64,000 nt of DNA from JAZKDW01 sp040387375 (GCA_040387375.1 JAZKDW010000030.1:1-64000); one strand, 5' to 3'; positions 17,574-26,607 are shown, numbered from the stretch's first letter. Numbers and translations are program-made. Notes: generated by a model not told the origin, from the sequence alone.

Positions 17574-18566
17574 TCAATCCTGCCGCTCGATCTTGCGCAA
17601 GGCCACCACGCGACTCCAGCGCTCTATCTCGCGCTGAACCCGCGTGCGCATCTCGTCTGGTGTCGACGGCGAGGGCACGCCCCCCATCTGGGCAAAGCGC
17701 TCGAAGGTTGCTGGTTCCGCGAGAATGACACGCAGCTCGCGGTTGAGACGATCGACGATGGCCGCAGGTGTACCCGGCGCCACTACCAGTCCCAGCCACG
17801 AAGTCGCCTCGATCCCTGGAAGTGTCTCCGAAATCGTCGGCACATTCGGGAAGTCCTTAAGCCGTTTCGACGACGACACGGCAATCGGCCGCACCTGGCC
17901 GTTCTTGAAATTGAGGTGGAGGAAAGTCATGGTCTCAATGAAGGCGTCAAGGCGGCCGCCAATCAGTTCCGTGTACGCCGGCGCCGCACCCTTGAACGGC
18001 ACGTGGATCATCTCGGTGCCAGACTCTATCTTGATCCACTCGCCGAGCAGGTGATGCAGGCTGCCGATGCCGGCAGACGACATGCTGAGTTTGCCGGCAT
18101 CGGCTTTCGCGCGCGCGAGCAAGTCCGGAAATGTCTTGATCGGCGAGTCCGGCTTGACGCCGATGGCCATCGGATACTCAATGATTGTCGACACCATCCC
18201 GAAGTCGTTCACCGGATGATAAGGCAAAGTTTTCTTGATGGCCGCCGACGTCGGGTGGCCACCGGTAAGCAGCACCATCGTGTAGCCATCTGGCGGCGCC
18301 TTGGCCACGGCATCTTGCGCGATGATGCCGGTGGCGCCCATTTTTTGCTCGACGACGATGGGTTGACCCAGCCGCTCGCCCAGCTTCTGTGCGATGAAAC
18401 GGCTGGTGAGGTCGGCGCTGCCGCCAGGCGTAAAACCGACAATGAGCTTGATCGGTTTCACTGGATAGTCCTGCGCGGCCACGGGGGAAGCCGTCAGCAG
18501 CCCTGCCAGTCCGGCGAACGCCGACAATGCGGCTGCCACCATATGGCGGCGGATGCGACTGTTCAT
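17574..18566 (-). CDS. Bug/TctC-type periplasmic solute receptor
   Basis: The ATG at 18566 is used because GGGAG precedes it and it gives a proper signal peptide (MNSRIRRHMVAAALSAFAG to SPVAAQ). The 330-residue protein then shows YPVKPIKLIVGFTPGGSADLTSRFIA, IVVEQKMGATGIIA and the domain-2 pattern VPFKGAAPAYTELIGGRLDAFIE. It is the second receptor gene in this minus-strand operon, between the hydrolase and the dehydrogenase. Confidence 0.9.
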   Translation of the reverse strand: MNSRIRRHMVAAALSAFAGLAGLLTASPVAAQDYPVKPIKLIVGFTPGGSADLTSRFIAQKLGERLGQPIVVEQKMGATGIIAQDAVAKAPPDGYTMVLLTGGHPTSAAIKKTLPYHPVNDFGMVSTIIEYPMAIGVKPDSPIKTFPDLLARAKADAGKLSMSSAGIGSLHHLLGEWIKIESGTEMIHVPFKGAAPAYTELIGGRLDAFIETMTFLHLNFKNGQVRPIAVSSSKRLKDFPNVPTISETLPGIEATSWLGLVVAPGTPAAIVDRLNRELRVILAEPATFERFAQMGGVPSPSTPDEMRTRVQREIERWSRVVALRKIERQD

Positions 18567-18624
18567 GTTTGTCTCCCAATGTGGGTGCCTCTTGACAGGC
18601 ACTTGCAGGCTGCGATTAACCAGC

Positions 18625-19545
18625 TTAGCGCACCGTGCGCTGCAAAAAATCAAGACCCGCGCTATTAAATACTTCCGGCGATTCGAATTGCGACCAGTGG
18701 GACGAGCGGTGAATTTCCACGTACTCGGCGCGCGGAATCAAGTCCTTTACGCGCAGCGCTGTTTCGAGAAATATATCCTTGTGATCGACCGCCCCGATAA
18801 CCAGCGTCGGCGCCTGCACCTGGCGCCATTCGTCTTCGGAAATCATGTTGCGAGCACGAATGTCCGGCTCCTGCAGGCAGAGGATGTGTTCCATGGCGCG
18901 CCGCATGCCGGGTTGTCTGTACACCGCCTGGCGAACGCTGACGAAGTCGCCGATTCGGTTCTGTTCCTCAAGGATCAGGCCCTTGAAAACGGCACTGACA
19001 TTCTGCCAGCTCGGATCATCAACGGCCTTGAAGCGCGCACCCTTTATATCCTGCGATGTCTGCTTGTCAGTGATGAGACCGGCGGCGGAAACCAGCACCA
19101 GGCTCTGGACTTTTTCCGGATAATTGAGCGCAAAGCGTACCGCGATCCATGCGCCCAGCGACACGCCCATGATCGACGCTTTGTCGATACCCACCGCATG
19201 CATGAAATTACGCACGTGGTCGACATACAGTGGAATCTCGTAGTCGACGTCCGGCTTGTCACTGAAACCCGTTCCGACCGTGTCAAAGGCATAACAGTTG
19301 TAGTGCTTCGAAAATGCAGTGAGATTTGCGCAGAAACATTCCCAGCTGCCGCCGGTGCCATGCAACATCAACAGTGGCGGCCCATCCTCGGGACCGGCTT
19401 GTACGAAGCGTGTCCTGATGCCTCCTGCATCGATCCAGCCCTGGCGAAACGACGTCTCACGCAACTCGGTCCAGACACTGCGAAAAGGCGCCGACTCTGT
19501 AGCCTGGGGAGCGGTCGACGGGGAGCTTTCTGCTTCGGTGATCAT
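18625..19545 (-). CDS. Alpha/beta hydrolase, meta-cleavage-product hydrolase type
   Basis: This is a 306-residue alpha/beta-fold hydrolase. It shows the oxyanion motif LLMLHGTGGSWECF, nucleophile elbow GVSLGAW (Ser), an acid residue in the GAVDHKD segment and the catalytic His in HRSSHWSQFE. The overall pattern is close to MhpC/BphD hydrolases that cut the C-C bond of ring-fission products, and the context (dioxygenase, VOC protein, MhpR-like regulator) agrees. The exact substrate is inferred only. The first ~35 residues are a low-complexity extension, so the true start may be later. Confidence 0.82.
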   Translation of the reverse strand: MITEAESSPSTAPQATESAPFRSVWTELRETSFRQGWIDAGGIRTRFVQAGPEDGPPLLMLHGTGGSWECFCANLTAFSKHYNCYAFDTVGTGFSDKPDVDYEIPLYVDHVRNFMHAVGIDKASIMGVSLGAWIAVRFALNYPEKVQSLVLVSAAGLITDKQTSQDIKGARFKAVDDPSWQNVSAVFKGLILEEQNRIGDFVSVRQAVYRQPGMRRAMEHILCLQEPDIRARNMISEDEWRQVQAPTLVIGAVDHKDIFLETALRVKDLIPRAEYVEIHRSSHWSQFESPEVFNSAGLDFLQRTVR

Positions 19546-19590
19546 GATGTCTTGTCTCCTGTGATGGGAATGGGTGTCGCGGCATGCCGG

Positions 19591-20127
19591 TCAGCCGGCG
19601 AGGCGCTCTTTCAGTGAACGCTGCCATGTCTCGGCCGGCCGGAAACTGGCATCGTTCGTCACCATGAGCTCGGTGCTGGCGCGTATCTCATCGGCTGACA
19701 GGTTGAGGTCCAGCGGCTCCTGATAGGGCTGGTTGACATACCAGGGCGACGCCGAATAGATTTCCACCCGGTTACCCTCGGGATCGAGGAAGTAAATGCT
19801 CCACGCGTTGCCATGGTTGGAGCTGCGCAAGTCACGCAGCGTCATCTTTTTCACAGTGCCATGGTAAGTCAAGAGATCCTCAAGCGTTTTGACACGGAAC
19901 GATATCTGGCTGACCGGCGAGTAGACATCGTCAGGACGCCCTGTGACCAGCACCAGCTGGTGATGCTCGTTCGGATTCCTGCTCATGAACGTGATGCGGC
20001 CGCCGCGCAGTTCGCCGCTGTCGGTCACCACCATGCCGAGCAGGCTTTCGTAAAATGCAACCATCACATCAAGGTTGCGCACGTAAAGCCCCAGGTGAGT
20101 GAGTTGTGCGTCAGGCGGGCGGGTCAT
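19591..20127 (-). CDS. VOC-superfamily protein, extradiol-dioxygenase-like
   Basis: This 178-residue vicinal-oxygen-chelate protein is the first gene of the minus-strand aromatic operon. The ATG at 20127 has GGAGG upstream and begins MTRPPDAQLTHLGLYVRNLD. His11 (first module) and Glu122 (DPEGNRVEIYS) match the metal ligands of one-domain extradiol dioxygenases. The place of the second-module His appears to be Gln74 (SQISFRV), so canonical Fe(II) ring cleavage is uncertain. It could be a ring-cleavage enzyme, an isomerase or a glyoxalase-type protein. A divergent IclR regulator gene lies 111 bp away. Confidence 0.75.
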   Translation of the reverse strand: MTRPPDAQLTHLGLYVRNLDVMVAFYESLLGMVVTDSGELRGGRITFMSRNPNEHHQLVLVTGRPDDVYSPVSQISFRVKTLEDLLTYHGTVKKMTLRDLRSSNHGNAWSIYFLDPEGNRVEIYSASPWYVNQPYQEPLDLNLSADEIRASTELMVTNDASFRPAETWQRSLKERLAG

Positions 20128-20238
20128 GTTCGTTCCTCCAGCGTCATCTAGCGACGTAACCCTTGCAGGATATGGGATGCTATGATTCTGCGTCAAACGA
20201 TTTAAACCTGATGTCCAGCCAGTGAACATTGCCCATCA

Positions 20239-21021
20239 ATGAGCGAGTCTTCCTACCATTCCGTCCGCGGACTCGAGCGTGGTCTTGCCGTGCTTCGCGC
20301 CGTCAACGCGCTCGGGCAGGCGACTTCGGTCGAAGTGGCAAGCTACACCGGCCTGCCGCGGCCGACCGTGCATCGCCTTCTCGAAACCTTGCGCACGGAA
20401 GGTTATCTGCGCCGCACCGGTTTGCGTGCCGCCTATCGGCTCACACTGAAGGTCAAGAGCCTCGCCGGCGGCTACAAGGACGACGACTGGATCACCGACA
20501 TTGCCGACGTCGTGCTGGCCGAACTGTTTCACGAAGTAGTGTGGCCGACGGATATCGCCACCTATGAAGACGACGGCATGGTGATTCGCTCGACAACACA
20601 TTACCGCAGTCCGCTGTCGATCGAGCGCTCGTGGGTCGGACGCCAGTTGCCGATGTTGAGCACGGCGGTAGGCTGGACCTATCTCGCCTTTACCCCGCTC
20701 CAGGAGCGTAACGCGATCCTGGAGCGTATCGGCGCCGCCGCCGGCCCCGATCAGGACAAGATGCGCGACCCGCAGGCAGTACGGCGCGCGCTTGCAGCGA
20801 CCCGGCGTCGCGGTTACGGCACGAGGCAGCGCGAACTCATGGCAAAAACGTCGAGCATCGCGGTGCCGATCATGCACGACGAACGTGTGCTGGGCTGCAT
20901 CAACATCATCTGGATCGATTCCGCGATCACCTTCGATGTGGCAACGCGCCGCTACCTGCCGCTACTGCGGCGGGCCGCGGCCCGCATCGAAACGGCGTAT
21001 GACGAAAATACAGCGATTTAA
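20239..21021 (+). CDS. IclR-family transcriptional regulator, MhpR-like
   Basis: This is a 260-residue IclR regulator with an N-terminal winged helix-turn-helix (GLERGLAVLRAVN, VEVASYTGLPRPTVHRLLETLRTEGYL) and the C-terminal effector domain (TALSTAVGWTYL region, IAVPIMHDERVLGCINIIW). Overall it resembles MhpR, the activator of phenylpropionate catabolism. It is divergent from the VOC/dioxygenase operon across 111 bp, so it most likely controls that operon in response to an aromatic acid. Confidence 0.85.
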   Translation: MSESSYHSVRGLERGLAVLRAVNALGQATSVEVASYTGLPRPTVHRLLETLRTEGYLRRTGLRAAYRLTLKVKSLAGGYKDDDWITDIADVVLAELFHEVVWPTDIATYEDDGMVIRSTTHYRSPLSIERSWVGRQLPMLSTAVGWTYLAFTPLQERNAILERIGAAAGPDQDKMRDPQAVRRALAATRRRGYGTRQRELMAKTSSIAVPIMHDERVLGCINIIWIDSAITFDVATRRYLPLLRRAAARIETAYDENTAI

Positions 21022-21111
21022 TCAACTTTGTGAGCTCCCTGTCGAGCCGCATGCAATACAGCCCGATAGCCGGACTCTAGTGGTCCGTCACTCGGCATGA
21101 TGTAACGGATT

Positions 21112-21891
21112 TCACTGCTGCAAGGAAGCGGCGTACTTTTTCACATGCTCCGCCATCACGGTGGCAATTTCCGTCTTGCGGGCGCTGAGACGGTCGGCTA
21201 CGCCACCGGCAGCTACCGCGAGCCGCATGCCGTTCGAGGTCACCGGCAGCGGCATGGCGATTACTCCCGCACCATCCGTGACTGTACGATTGGAAAAAGC
21301 GTAACCGGTCTTGCGCACTTCCCGCACCTGCTGGAATACCTTCTGCCGCGTGATCTTGGCGGCAAGCGGATCGTTGTGCAAACGAGCCAGGGTTCGTTCG
21401 ATCAGGCGCTCGATCGCTTCATCCGTGTGTTGACTGAGGATGGCCCATCCGGTGCCGCACCAGCAGAGCAGCCGACGGGTGCCCGCCGGCACGTTGAGCT
21501 GGATTACCTGCTGGCGGTTGGGCAGAATGTGAACGTACTGCGAGTAGATGTCATTCTGAATCGCCAGCATCGCGGTCTCGCCAGTGTCGCGGCAGATGTC
21601 CTCCAGCAGCCGCATGACGTCGCCGCCACCATACATGGCATCGTAAAGCCAGTCGCCCAGCGATGCGACTCTCAGTGTAGGGAAGTAGGCGCGCAAGTCA
21701 TGATCGTAGGTGAGATAACCCAGCGTCGCCAGACTCTTCATCAATACCACTGTGCTTGAAAAGGGGTACTCAAAGCGTTCGGAAATTTCGCGAACGCTGA
21801 GAGGAGCGCGGACTTCGCGGAAGAACTCCAGAATCTCGAAGACGCGGCCTGCCGTCTTCACAACGGGATCAGGCGTTTTCATGTCGGTCAT
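21112..21891 (-). CDS. IclR-family transcriptional regulator
   Basis: This is a second IclR protein of about 259 residues. The start is placed at the ATG at 21891 (MTDMKTPDPVVKTAGRVFEILEFF); the one at 21882 is equally possible, and no strong ribosome site decides. It shows the wHTH (LSVREISERFEYPFSSTVVLMKSLATLGYL) and an effector domain of the IclR type (GTGWAILSQHTDEAIERLIERT, then VTDGAGVIAMPLPV). It is the last gene on the minus strand after the CoA-thioester operon, 63 bp past the crotonase stop. It is a good candidate regulator of that operon. Confidence 0.84.
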   Translation of the reverse strand: MTDMKTPDPVVKTAGRVFEILEFFREVRAPLSVREISERFEYPFSSTVVLMKSLATLGYLTYDHDLRAYFPTLRVASLGDWLYDAMYGGGDVMRLLEDICRDTGETAMLAIQNDIYSQYVHILPNRQQVIQLNVPAGTRRLLCWCGTGWAILSQHTDEAIERLIERTLARLHNDPLAAKITRQKVFQQVREVRKTGYAFSNRTVTDGAGVIAMPLPVTSNGMRLAVAAGGVADRLSARKTEIATVMAEHVKKYAASLQQ

Positions 21892-21954
21892 GGTGTTTGT
21901 CGGTAGCAGTAAAGAATGATCGGAATGATACCCGCCTTGCGGGCACAAGACGCA

Positions 21955-22755
21955 TCAGCGCCCTGTGAAGTCAGGAAGCCGGCGCTCCGCCATGGCGGCC
22001 ACGCCCTCCTTGAAGTCCAGCGTTCGCCACTGCCAGTCCTGTTCGCTGGCTTCACGAACCATTGCCGCGCCTACTTCATCAGCCAGGCTGGCGCGCAGTG
22101 TAGCACGCGTGGACATCACGGCCAGCGGCGCGCTCTCTGCGATTTCCAGCGCCAGCGCCTGGGCGCGGTTCAGCACCTGGCCTTCGTCGGCCAATATGTC
22201 CGCCAGCCCGATCGCAACGGCTTCTTCGCCACCCATCCTGCGGCCGGTGTAGAACAACATTGAACTTTGCTGAACGCCGACCAGGCGCGGCAAGGTAAAC
22301 GACAGGCCGAAGCCTGGATGAAAGCCCAGGCGGCAGAAGTTGGCGGATAGCTTGCTGCCTGCGGCAACGACCCGGAAATCGGCCGTCAATGCCAGCCCGA
22401 GTCCGGCGCCAACCGCGGCGCCCTGCACGGCAGCCACGATCGGTTTGCGCGTACGGAACAGTCCCAGCGCGCGCTGGTACAACTGCTTGGCGGAACCCGG
22501 CGCCGACATGGCGCTGTTGGAAAAGTCGGCGCCCGCACAAAATGACTTGCCTTGCGCGGCCAGCACGACAACGCGGCAGGCATCAACCCGATCGAGGTGG
22601 TTCAGCGCCTCCACCAGACCGTCAATCAGTGGCCCGTCAAAATAGTTATGCGGCGGCCGGCACATCTCTACCGTCGCCACCCCATCCCGGAGCGACCAGC
22701 TGAGGTCCTTGTAGGGTTGGAAATCATCCAGAGACAACGATTTTTCATTACTCAT
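21955..22755 (-). CDS. Crotonase-fold protein (enoyl-CoA hydratase/isomerase family)
   Basis: This 266-residue crotonase-superfamily protein has the CoA-binding and oxyanion motifs GKSFCAGADFSN and AAVQGAAVGAGLGLALTADF. Both glutamates that catalyse hydration in crotonase are missing: the GGGCEL position reads GAGLGL, and the PE-x-x-LG position reads FCRLGFHPGFG. Plain enoyl-CoA hydratase activity is therefore unlikely; isomerase, hydrolase or C-C lyase chemistry is possible. Its ATG overlaps the stop of the thiolase-like gene (ATGA), placing it at the end of the coupled operon. Confidence 0.85.
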   Translation of the reverse strand: MSNEKSLSLDDFQPYKDLSWSLRDGVATVEMCRPPHNYFDGPLIDGLVEALNHLDRVDACRVVVLAAQGKSFCAGADFSNSAMSAPGSAKQLYQRALGLFRTRKPIVAAVQGAAVGAGLGLALTADFRVVAAGSKLSANFCRLGFHPGFGLSFTLPRLVGVQQSSMLFYTGRRMGGEEAVAIGLADILADEGQVLNRAQALALEIAESAPLAVMSTRATLRASLADEVGAAMVREASEQDWQWRTLDFKEGVAAMAERRLPDFTGR

Positions 22756-23906
22756 AAGGTTTCATGCACTCCAAGAATTACCGTAGCCTGGCTCGACAGC
22801 ACGCCGCCATTGCCATGGGCAAGCGCCAGTTTCGCGTCGGGGACCTGGCGCTCGCCGGCCAGTCCCATCAGTTGCTGCGTTGCTTCCACCACGGTGAATA
22901 ATCCGTACATGCCCGGATGGGTACAGGACAAGCCGCCGCCGTTGGTATTGACCGCCAATTCTCCACCCGGTGCGATGCGCCCGCCCTCGACAAAGGAACC
23001 ACCCTCGCCCTTCTTGCAAAAACCGAGGTCCTCGAGGAACAGAATGGTGTTGATGGTGAATGCATCATACACTTCGACCACATCGATATCCGCCGGTTTC
23101 ACGCCCGCCTGCGCATAGGCGCGCTGGCCAGAGCGCTGCGCGCCAGTGATGGTCAGCTCAGGCATGCTCGCGATTTCACGATGGGTGGTTTCCGCCGCCG
23201 CTCCCAGCAGGTAAACCGGCCGCGCGGCCAGCGCTTGCGCCCGGTCCGCGCGCACCATCACGATCGCCGCGGCGCCATCGGTGACCAGACAGCAATCGGC
23301 GGTGCCGAGAGGGTCGGATACCATGCGCGCCTTCAGGTAGTCATCCATCGACATTGGCGTACGGACGAAGGCCTCGGGATTGAGTTGCGCCCAGCGCCGT
23401 GCCGCCAACGCCACTTCACCGAGCTGCTCTTTTGTCGTGCCGAAAGCATGCATGTGGCGCGATGCCGCCAGCGCATACGACGAAATCGGATTGAGCGGCT
23501 TGAAAGGCTGTTCATAAACCGATGGCCGGAAAGGCGTCACCAGTTTGCCCGATGCCGAGCGCTGATTGCTGCCATAGGCCACCAATGCCACGTCGCATTG
23601 TCCGGCTTCAAGCGCCAGCGCCGCCCACATCATGTGAGTCAGGAAGGCGGAGCCCCCGGTGCGATTATTGTCGGTCACGCGGGGCTGAATCCCCAGGTAT
23701 TCGGCGAAGGTAAGACCGGACAGGAAATCGTCCGGCGTGGCAACAAAAAGGCCGTCGACATCACGCGGCGTCAGGCCAGCCTGGCCGAGCGCCTTGATGG
23801 CGGCATGGGTGGCAAGATCCATTGACGAAAAACCAGGCGCCTCGCCCATGCCGTGAGTGGCCGCGCCTACTATGGCCGTGCGGCCGCGCGGGAATGCGTC
23901 TTTCAT
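22752..23906 (-). CDS. Thiolase-like protein, Ltp2/SCP2-type (possible retro-aldolase)
   Basis: This is a 384-residue thiolase-fold protein of the SCP-x/lipid-transfer group. The nucleophilic Cys of thiolases is absent (NRTGGSAF, residues 81-88) and the late CxG motif reads HGNGG. Classical thiolysis is therefore excluded. Tyr280 (EVYDAFT) and Tyr334 (THPGMYGL) lie where the Ltp2-type aldolases of steroid catabolism carry their catalytic tyrosines. With the DUF35 gene overlapping by ATGA directly upstream, a two-protein retro-aldolase that cleaves a beta-hydroxyacyl-CoA is the best reading. That activity is inferred from families and context. Confidence 0.8.
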   Translation of the reverse strand: MKDAFPRGRTAIVGAATHGMGEAPGFSSMDLATHAAIKALGQAGLTPRDVDGLFVATPDDFLSGLTFAEYLGIQPRVTDNNRTGGSAFLTHMMWAALALEAGQCDVALVAYGSNQRSASGKLVTPFRPSVYEQPFKPLNPISSYALAASRHMHAFGTTKEQLGEVALAARRWAQLNPEAFVRTPMSMDDYLKARMVSDPLGTADCCLVTDGAAAIVMVRADRAQALAARPVYLLGAAAETTHREIASMPELTITGAQRSGQRAYAQAGVKPADIDVVEVYDAFTINTILFLEDLGFCKKGEGGSFVEGGRIAPGGELAVNTNGGGLSCTHPGMYGLFTVVEATQQLMGLAGERQVPDAKLALAHGNGGVLSSQATVILGVHETL

Positions 23907-24298
23907 GCAGGATTCCCTTTCACCGTCACATCGATATTCTCGTCAGGCTCGAAGACCACAAAAGCCTGTTCCTCTCCCTGCACGACCCTGGCACGCACGC
24001 GCAGGCCGATCCTGACCTGGGCAGGCGACACACCTTCCACCCGGCTCATCATGCGCGGGCCTTCGGCCAGGTCGATCAGCGCGACGTTGTAGTTATCGGA
24101 TGGGATTTTCTTGCGCACCACTGTGGTGGCATACACGGTGCCCAGACCGCTTGCCTCCACCCATTCAAGCTCGGTCGATCCGGTGCCCGGCTCGATCACA
24201 CGGGGGTAGAAAATGAACGCGCCGCTGGTCTTGCTTCTCAAAAGCATGAAGCGTCCCTGCTGCAGAAACGCCAGATAGTCGGTTTCAGGCCTAAGCAC
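23903..24298 (-). CDS. DUF35 OB-fold protein, partner of the thiolase-like enzyme
   Basis: This small OB-fold CoA-binding protein is of the kind that pairs with Ltp2-like thiolases. I start it at the GTG at 24298 (LRPETDYLAFLQQGRFMLLR), which has GGGAG upstream and overlaps the preceding stop by GTGCTTAG; the longer frame is a shadow of the dehydrogenase gene. The 131-residue product keeps the LEWVEASGLGTVYATTVVR segment and the OB-fold strands. The four zinc-ribbon cysteines usual in DUF35 proteins are missing (RSKTSGAF, EPGTGS), so the zinc ribbon has been lost. Confidence 0.82.
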   Translation of the reverse strand: MLRPETDYLAFLQQGRFMLLRSKTSGAFIFYPRVIEPGTGSTELEWVEASGLGTVYATTVVRKKIPSDNYNVALIDLAEGPRMMSRVEGVSPAQVRIGLRVRARVVQGEEQAFVVFEPDENIDVTVKGNPA

Positions 24299-25457
24299 GG
24301 TTACTCCCGGTATTGGTTGAAAGGATGGGATCCGAGCGGCGCTCGCACAGTCGCTCCCAGAATTGCGCCCCGCCCTGCGCGATGGCGGCGCGGCCAAGCT
24401 CGGCCGCCCAGGTGGCATCACTGCCGAATTCCTGCCGCCATGCCCACAGCCGTCGCGTCGTGCGCTGCAATGCATATTCATCGGTGAATCCGATCGCGCC
24501 ATGGACCTGATGCGCCACGGTCGCCATCCGGGACGTGGTCTGCCCGCAGCGTGTCTTGGCAACCGCAATGTCGAAGGCGGAGGTGCTGGTCGCGCGTGCG
24601 GGATCAAGTGAAGAAAACGCAACCCGGGTCGCTACCTTGCAGCCCACTACTTCGGCAGCGACCACCGCAAGTTCATGCTGGATGACCTGGTTACGCGCAA
24701 TAGGCTTGCCGAACTGCACCCGCTCATTGGCGTATTGAATCGTCAGGTCCAGCGCACGCTCCAGCGCGCCGACCAGCATGGCGCTGCGCGTCAGCGCACC
24801 CAGAGCCAATAACGGATCGGGCAAATCCGGCAGCGGGTTACGCAAGCAAGCTGCAGCCGGCACGTCATGCAAACGTATGTTGTCCCTTGGCTCGCCAGCC
24901 ATGTTGCAACTGGTTTCAATCTCGACCGATGGCAAGGACAGATCGATCAGAATCACATTCGTGCCTCCATCATCTTCTATCGATGTGAGCAACCAGGCGC
25001 TGTTCCTGGCCCACGCAACGCCGTGCAGGACGCCGTTCAGGGTGGATGGTGCTTGCGCCGATGCCGCAGTCAGCACCAGCGAAACCTCCGCCGGCGCAAG
25101 CGTGATCGGTCCGGCTGGCACTTCCGCTCCTGCCTGCTCAAGCAGCCAGGAAGCAAGCATGGTTTCCGCCAGCGGCAGCGGCAGGCTCCAATAGCCGATA
25201 CCCGCCAGAATCGGGTACACATCGATCCATCGCGCACCGCTGCCGCCGGACTCCGGAGCACACAAGGCCAGCGGAAAACCGTTGTCTTCCATCTTTGCCC
25301 AAAGACCGGCGGGCCACTCACCTGCTTCCGCCGCGTCGAGCAGCGTAGCCGATATCTGATCTGAAAACAGGCGCTGCACGCTCTGCGCGATCATTTCTTC
25401 GAGCCCGGATTCTTCATGGCCTGTTTCCGGTGCTTCTGTAGTGTTTGGCGAATTCAT
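24291..25457 (-). CDS. Acyl-CoA dehydrogenase family protein
   Basis: This is a 388-residue acyl-CoA dehydrogenase homologue. The C-terminal half is well conserved (LTIQYANERVQFGKPIARNQVIQHELA, QVHGAIGFTDEYALQRTTRRLWAW), while the flavin/substrate loop SEPxxGSD in the middle is not recognisable. It overlaps the next dehydrogenase gene by ATGA. This paired arrangement matches the heteromeric ACADs of steroid side-chain degradation (FadE28/FadE29 type), in which only one partner carries the full active site. I infer a heterotetramer with the 25454 product. Confidence 0.86.
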   Translation of the reverse strand: MNSPNTTEAPETGHEESGLEEMIAQSVQRLFSDQISATLLDAAEAGEWPAGLWAKMEDNGFPLALCAPESGGSGARWIDVYPILAGIGYWSLPLPLAETMLASWLLEQAGAEVPAGPITLAPAEVSLVLTAASAQAPSTLNGVLHGVAWARNSAWLLTSIEDDGGTNVILIDLSLPSVEIETSCNMAGEPRDNIRLHDVPAAACLRNPLPDLPDPLLALGALTRSAMLVGALERALDLTIQYANERVQFGKPIARNQVIQHELAVVAAEVVGCKVATRVAFSSLDPARATSTSAFDIAVAKTRCGQTTSRMATVAHQVHGAIGFTDEYALQRTTRRLWAWRQEFGSDATWAAELGRAAIAQGGAQFWERLCERRSDPILSTNTGSNRA

Positions 25458-26605
25458 CTCAACCCCATCCCGCGAGCGATAATCCCGCGCAGTATTTCCC
25501 GCGTGCCGCCGCGCAGGGAGAAGGACGGCGCTGAACGGATGACATACGACATGACGTCACCCAGAGGGGTGCCGGGCCGCGCCTGTTCACCGAACAGGTC
25601 CTGCGCCACTTCCGGAATCAGCTGTTCCAGATGTGCCCCCTGATCTTTGACAACGCAAGCGGCGAGTGCCGGGTTGTCGCCGCGGGCCAGCATTCCCGCA
25701 ACACCCATCGACATCTGGCGCAGTGTAGCGAAGTCCGCAACCAGGCGGCCGAGCACAACCGCGTGGCGTTCGTCTTTCAACTCCGCGCTGTTGAGCATCT
25801 CGATCATCAGCTGGGTGCTGCTTAAATAACGCTCGGGTCCGCTGCGTTCCAGCGCCAGCTCCGCGGTGACCTGCTTCCAGCCATCCCCCAGTCCGCCGAT
25901 CAGATGATCTTCGGGAACCCAAACATCGGTCAGGAATACTTCATTAAATTCGTGCTCGCCCAGCAGGTTCCGGATCGGACGTACCGTGACGCCGGGCGAT
26001 GACATGTCGATCAGGAACTGGGAAAAACCGGCATGCCGGTCGCTGGCGCCGGCGTCGGTACGCACGAATGCGATCATGTAATGCGAGCGATGCGCCCCCG
26101 TTGTCCACACCTTGCTGCCATTGATTACCCAGCCGCCTTCGGCGGGCCGTGCGCGCGTGCGGATCGACGCGAGGTCGGAACCAGAATCCGGTTCGCTCAT
26201 GCCGATGCAAAAATAGGTTTCTCCGCGCGCGATTCCCGGCAATATTCTTGGCGCCAGAATGTCGGGTGAATAGCGCATCAGCATGGGACCGCTCTGTCGA
26301 TCGCCAATCCAGTGTGCGGCAACCGGCGCACCGGCGTAGAGCATTTCCTCCAGCACGACATATCGTTCAAGCGCTGAATATTCACCACCGCCGTAGCGCT
26401 TCGGCCAGGTCATCCCGACCCAGCCGCGCTCCCCAAGTTTCCTGCTGAAGGCTTCGTCAACGCCAGCCCAGTTTTCCGCGCGCTTTGCAGCAGGGAAGTC
26501 GGCGAGTTCTTCGGCAAGGAACTGCCGCACTTCGGCGCGCAAGGCATCACATCGCGGGTCGAGTTCGCATGGATCGATATCCAGCGGGCGAATGTCCATA
26601 CTCAT
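25454..26605 (-). CDS. Acyl-CoA dehydrogenase family protein
   Basis: This 383-residue acyl-CoA dehydrogenase has the intact flavin/substrate loop IGMSEPDSGSDLASIRTRA, the beta-domain motif GGWVINGSKVWTTGAHRSHYMI and the C-terminal FSLRGGTREILRGIIARGM. It is the likely catalytic-flavin partner of the overlapping 24291 protein. It lies 2 bp after the MaoC-type gene, so dehydrogenation and hydration of the same acyl-CoA are encoded side by side. Confidence 0.88.
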   Translation of the reverse strand: MSMDIRPLDIDPCELDPRCDALRAEVRQFLAEELADFPAAKRAENWAGVDEAFSRKLGERGWVGMTWPKRYGGGEYSALERYVVLEEMLYAGAPVAAHWIGDRQSGPMLMRYSPDILAPRILPGIARGETYFCIGMSEPDSGSDLASIRTRARPAEGGWVINGSKVWTTGAHRSHYMIAFVRTDAGASDRHAGFSQFLIDMSSPGVTVRPIRNLLGEHEFNEVFLTDVWVPEDHLIGGLGDGWKQVTAELALERSGPERYLSSTQLMIEMLNSAELKDERHAVVLGRLVADFATLRQMSMGVAGMLARGDNPALAACVVKDQGAHLEQLIPEVAQDLFGEQARPGTPLGDVMSYVIRSAPSFSLRGGTREILRGIIARGMGLR

Positions 26606-26607
26606 GG

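Noticed and set aside
21068..21080. A 13-nt word AGCCGGACTCTAG shared with the second spacer of the CRISPR-like relic.
   Set aside because: The match covers only the distal part of the spacer and stops abruptly on both sides, so it is more likely chance than a self-target.
23903..24622. A 239-codon version of the DUF35 protein.
   Set aside because: Its first ~108 residues are antisense-like, Arg/Pro-rich sequence inside the dehydrogenase gene. The GTG at 24298 with a good ribosome site gives the normal family length.
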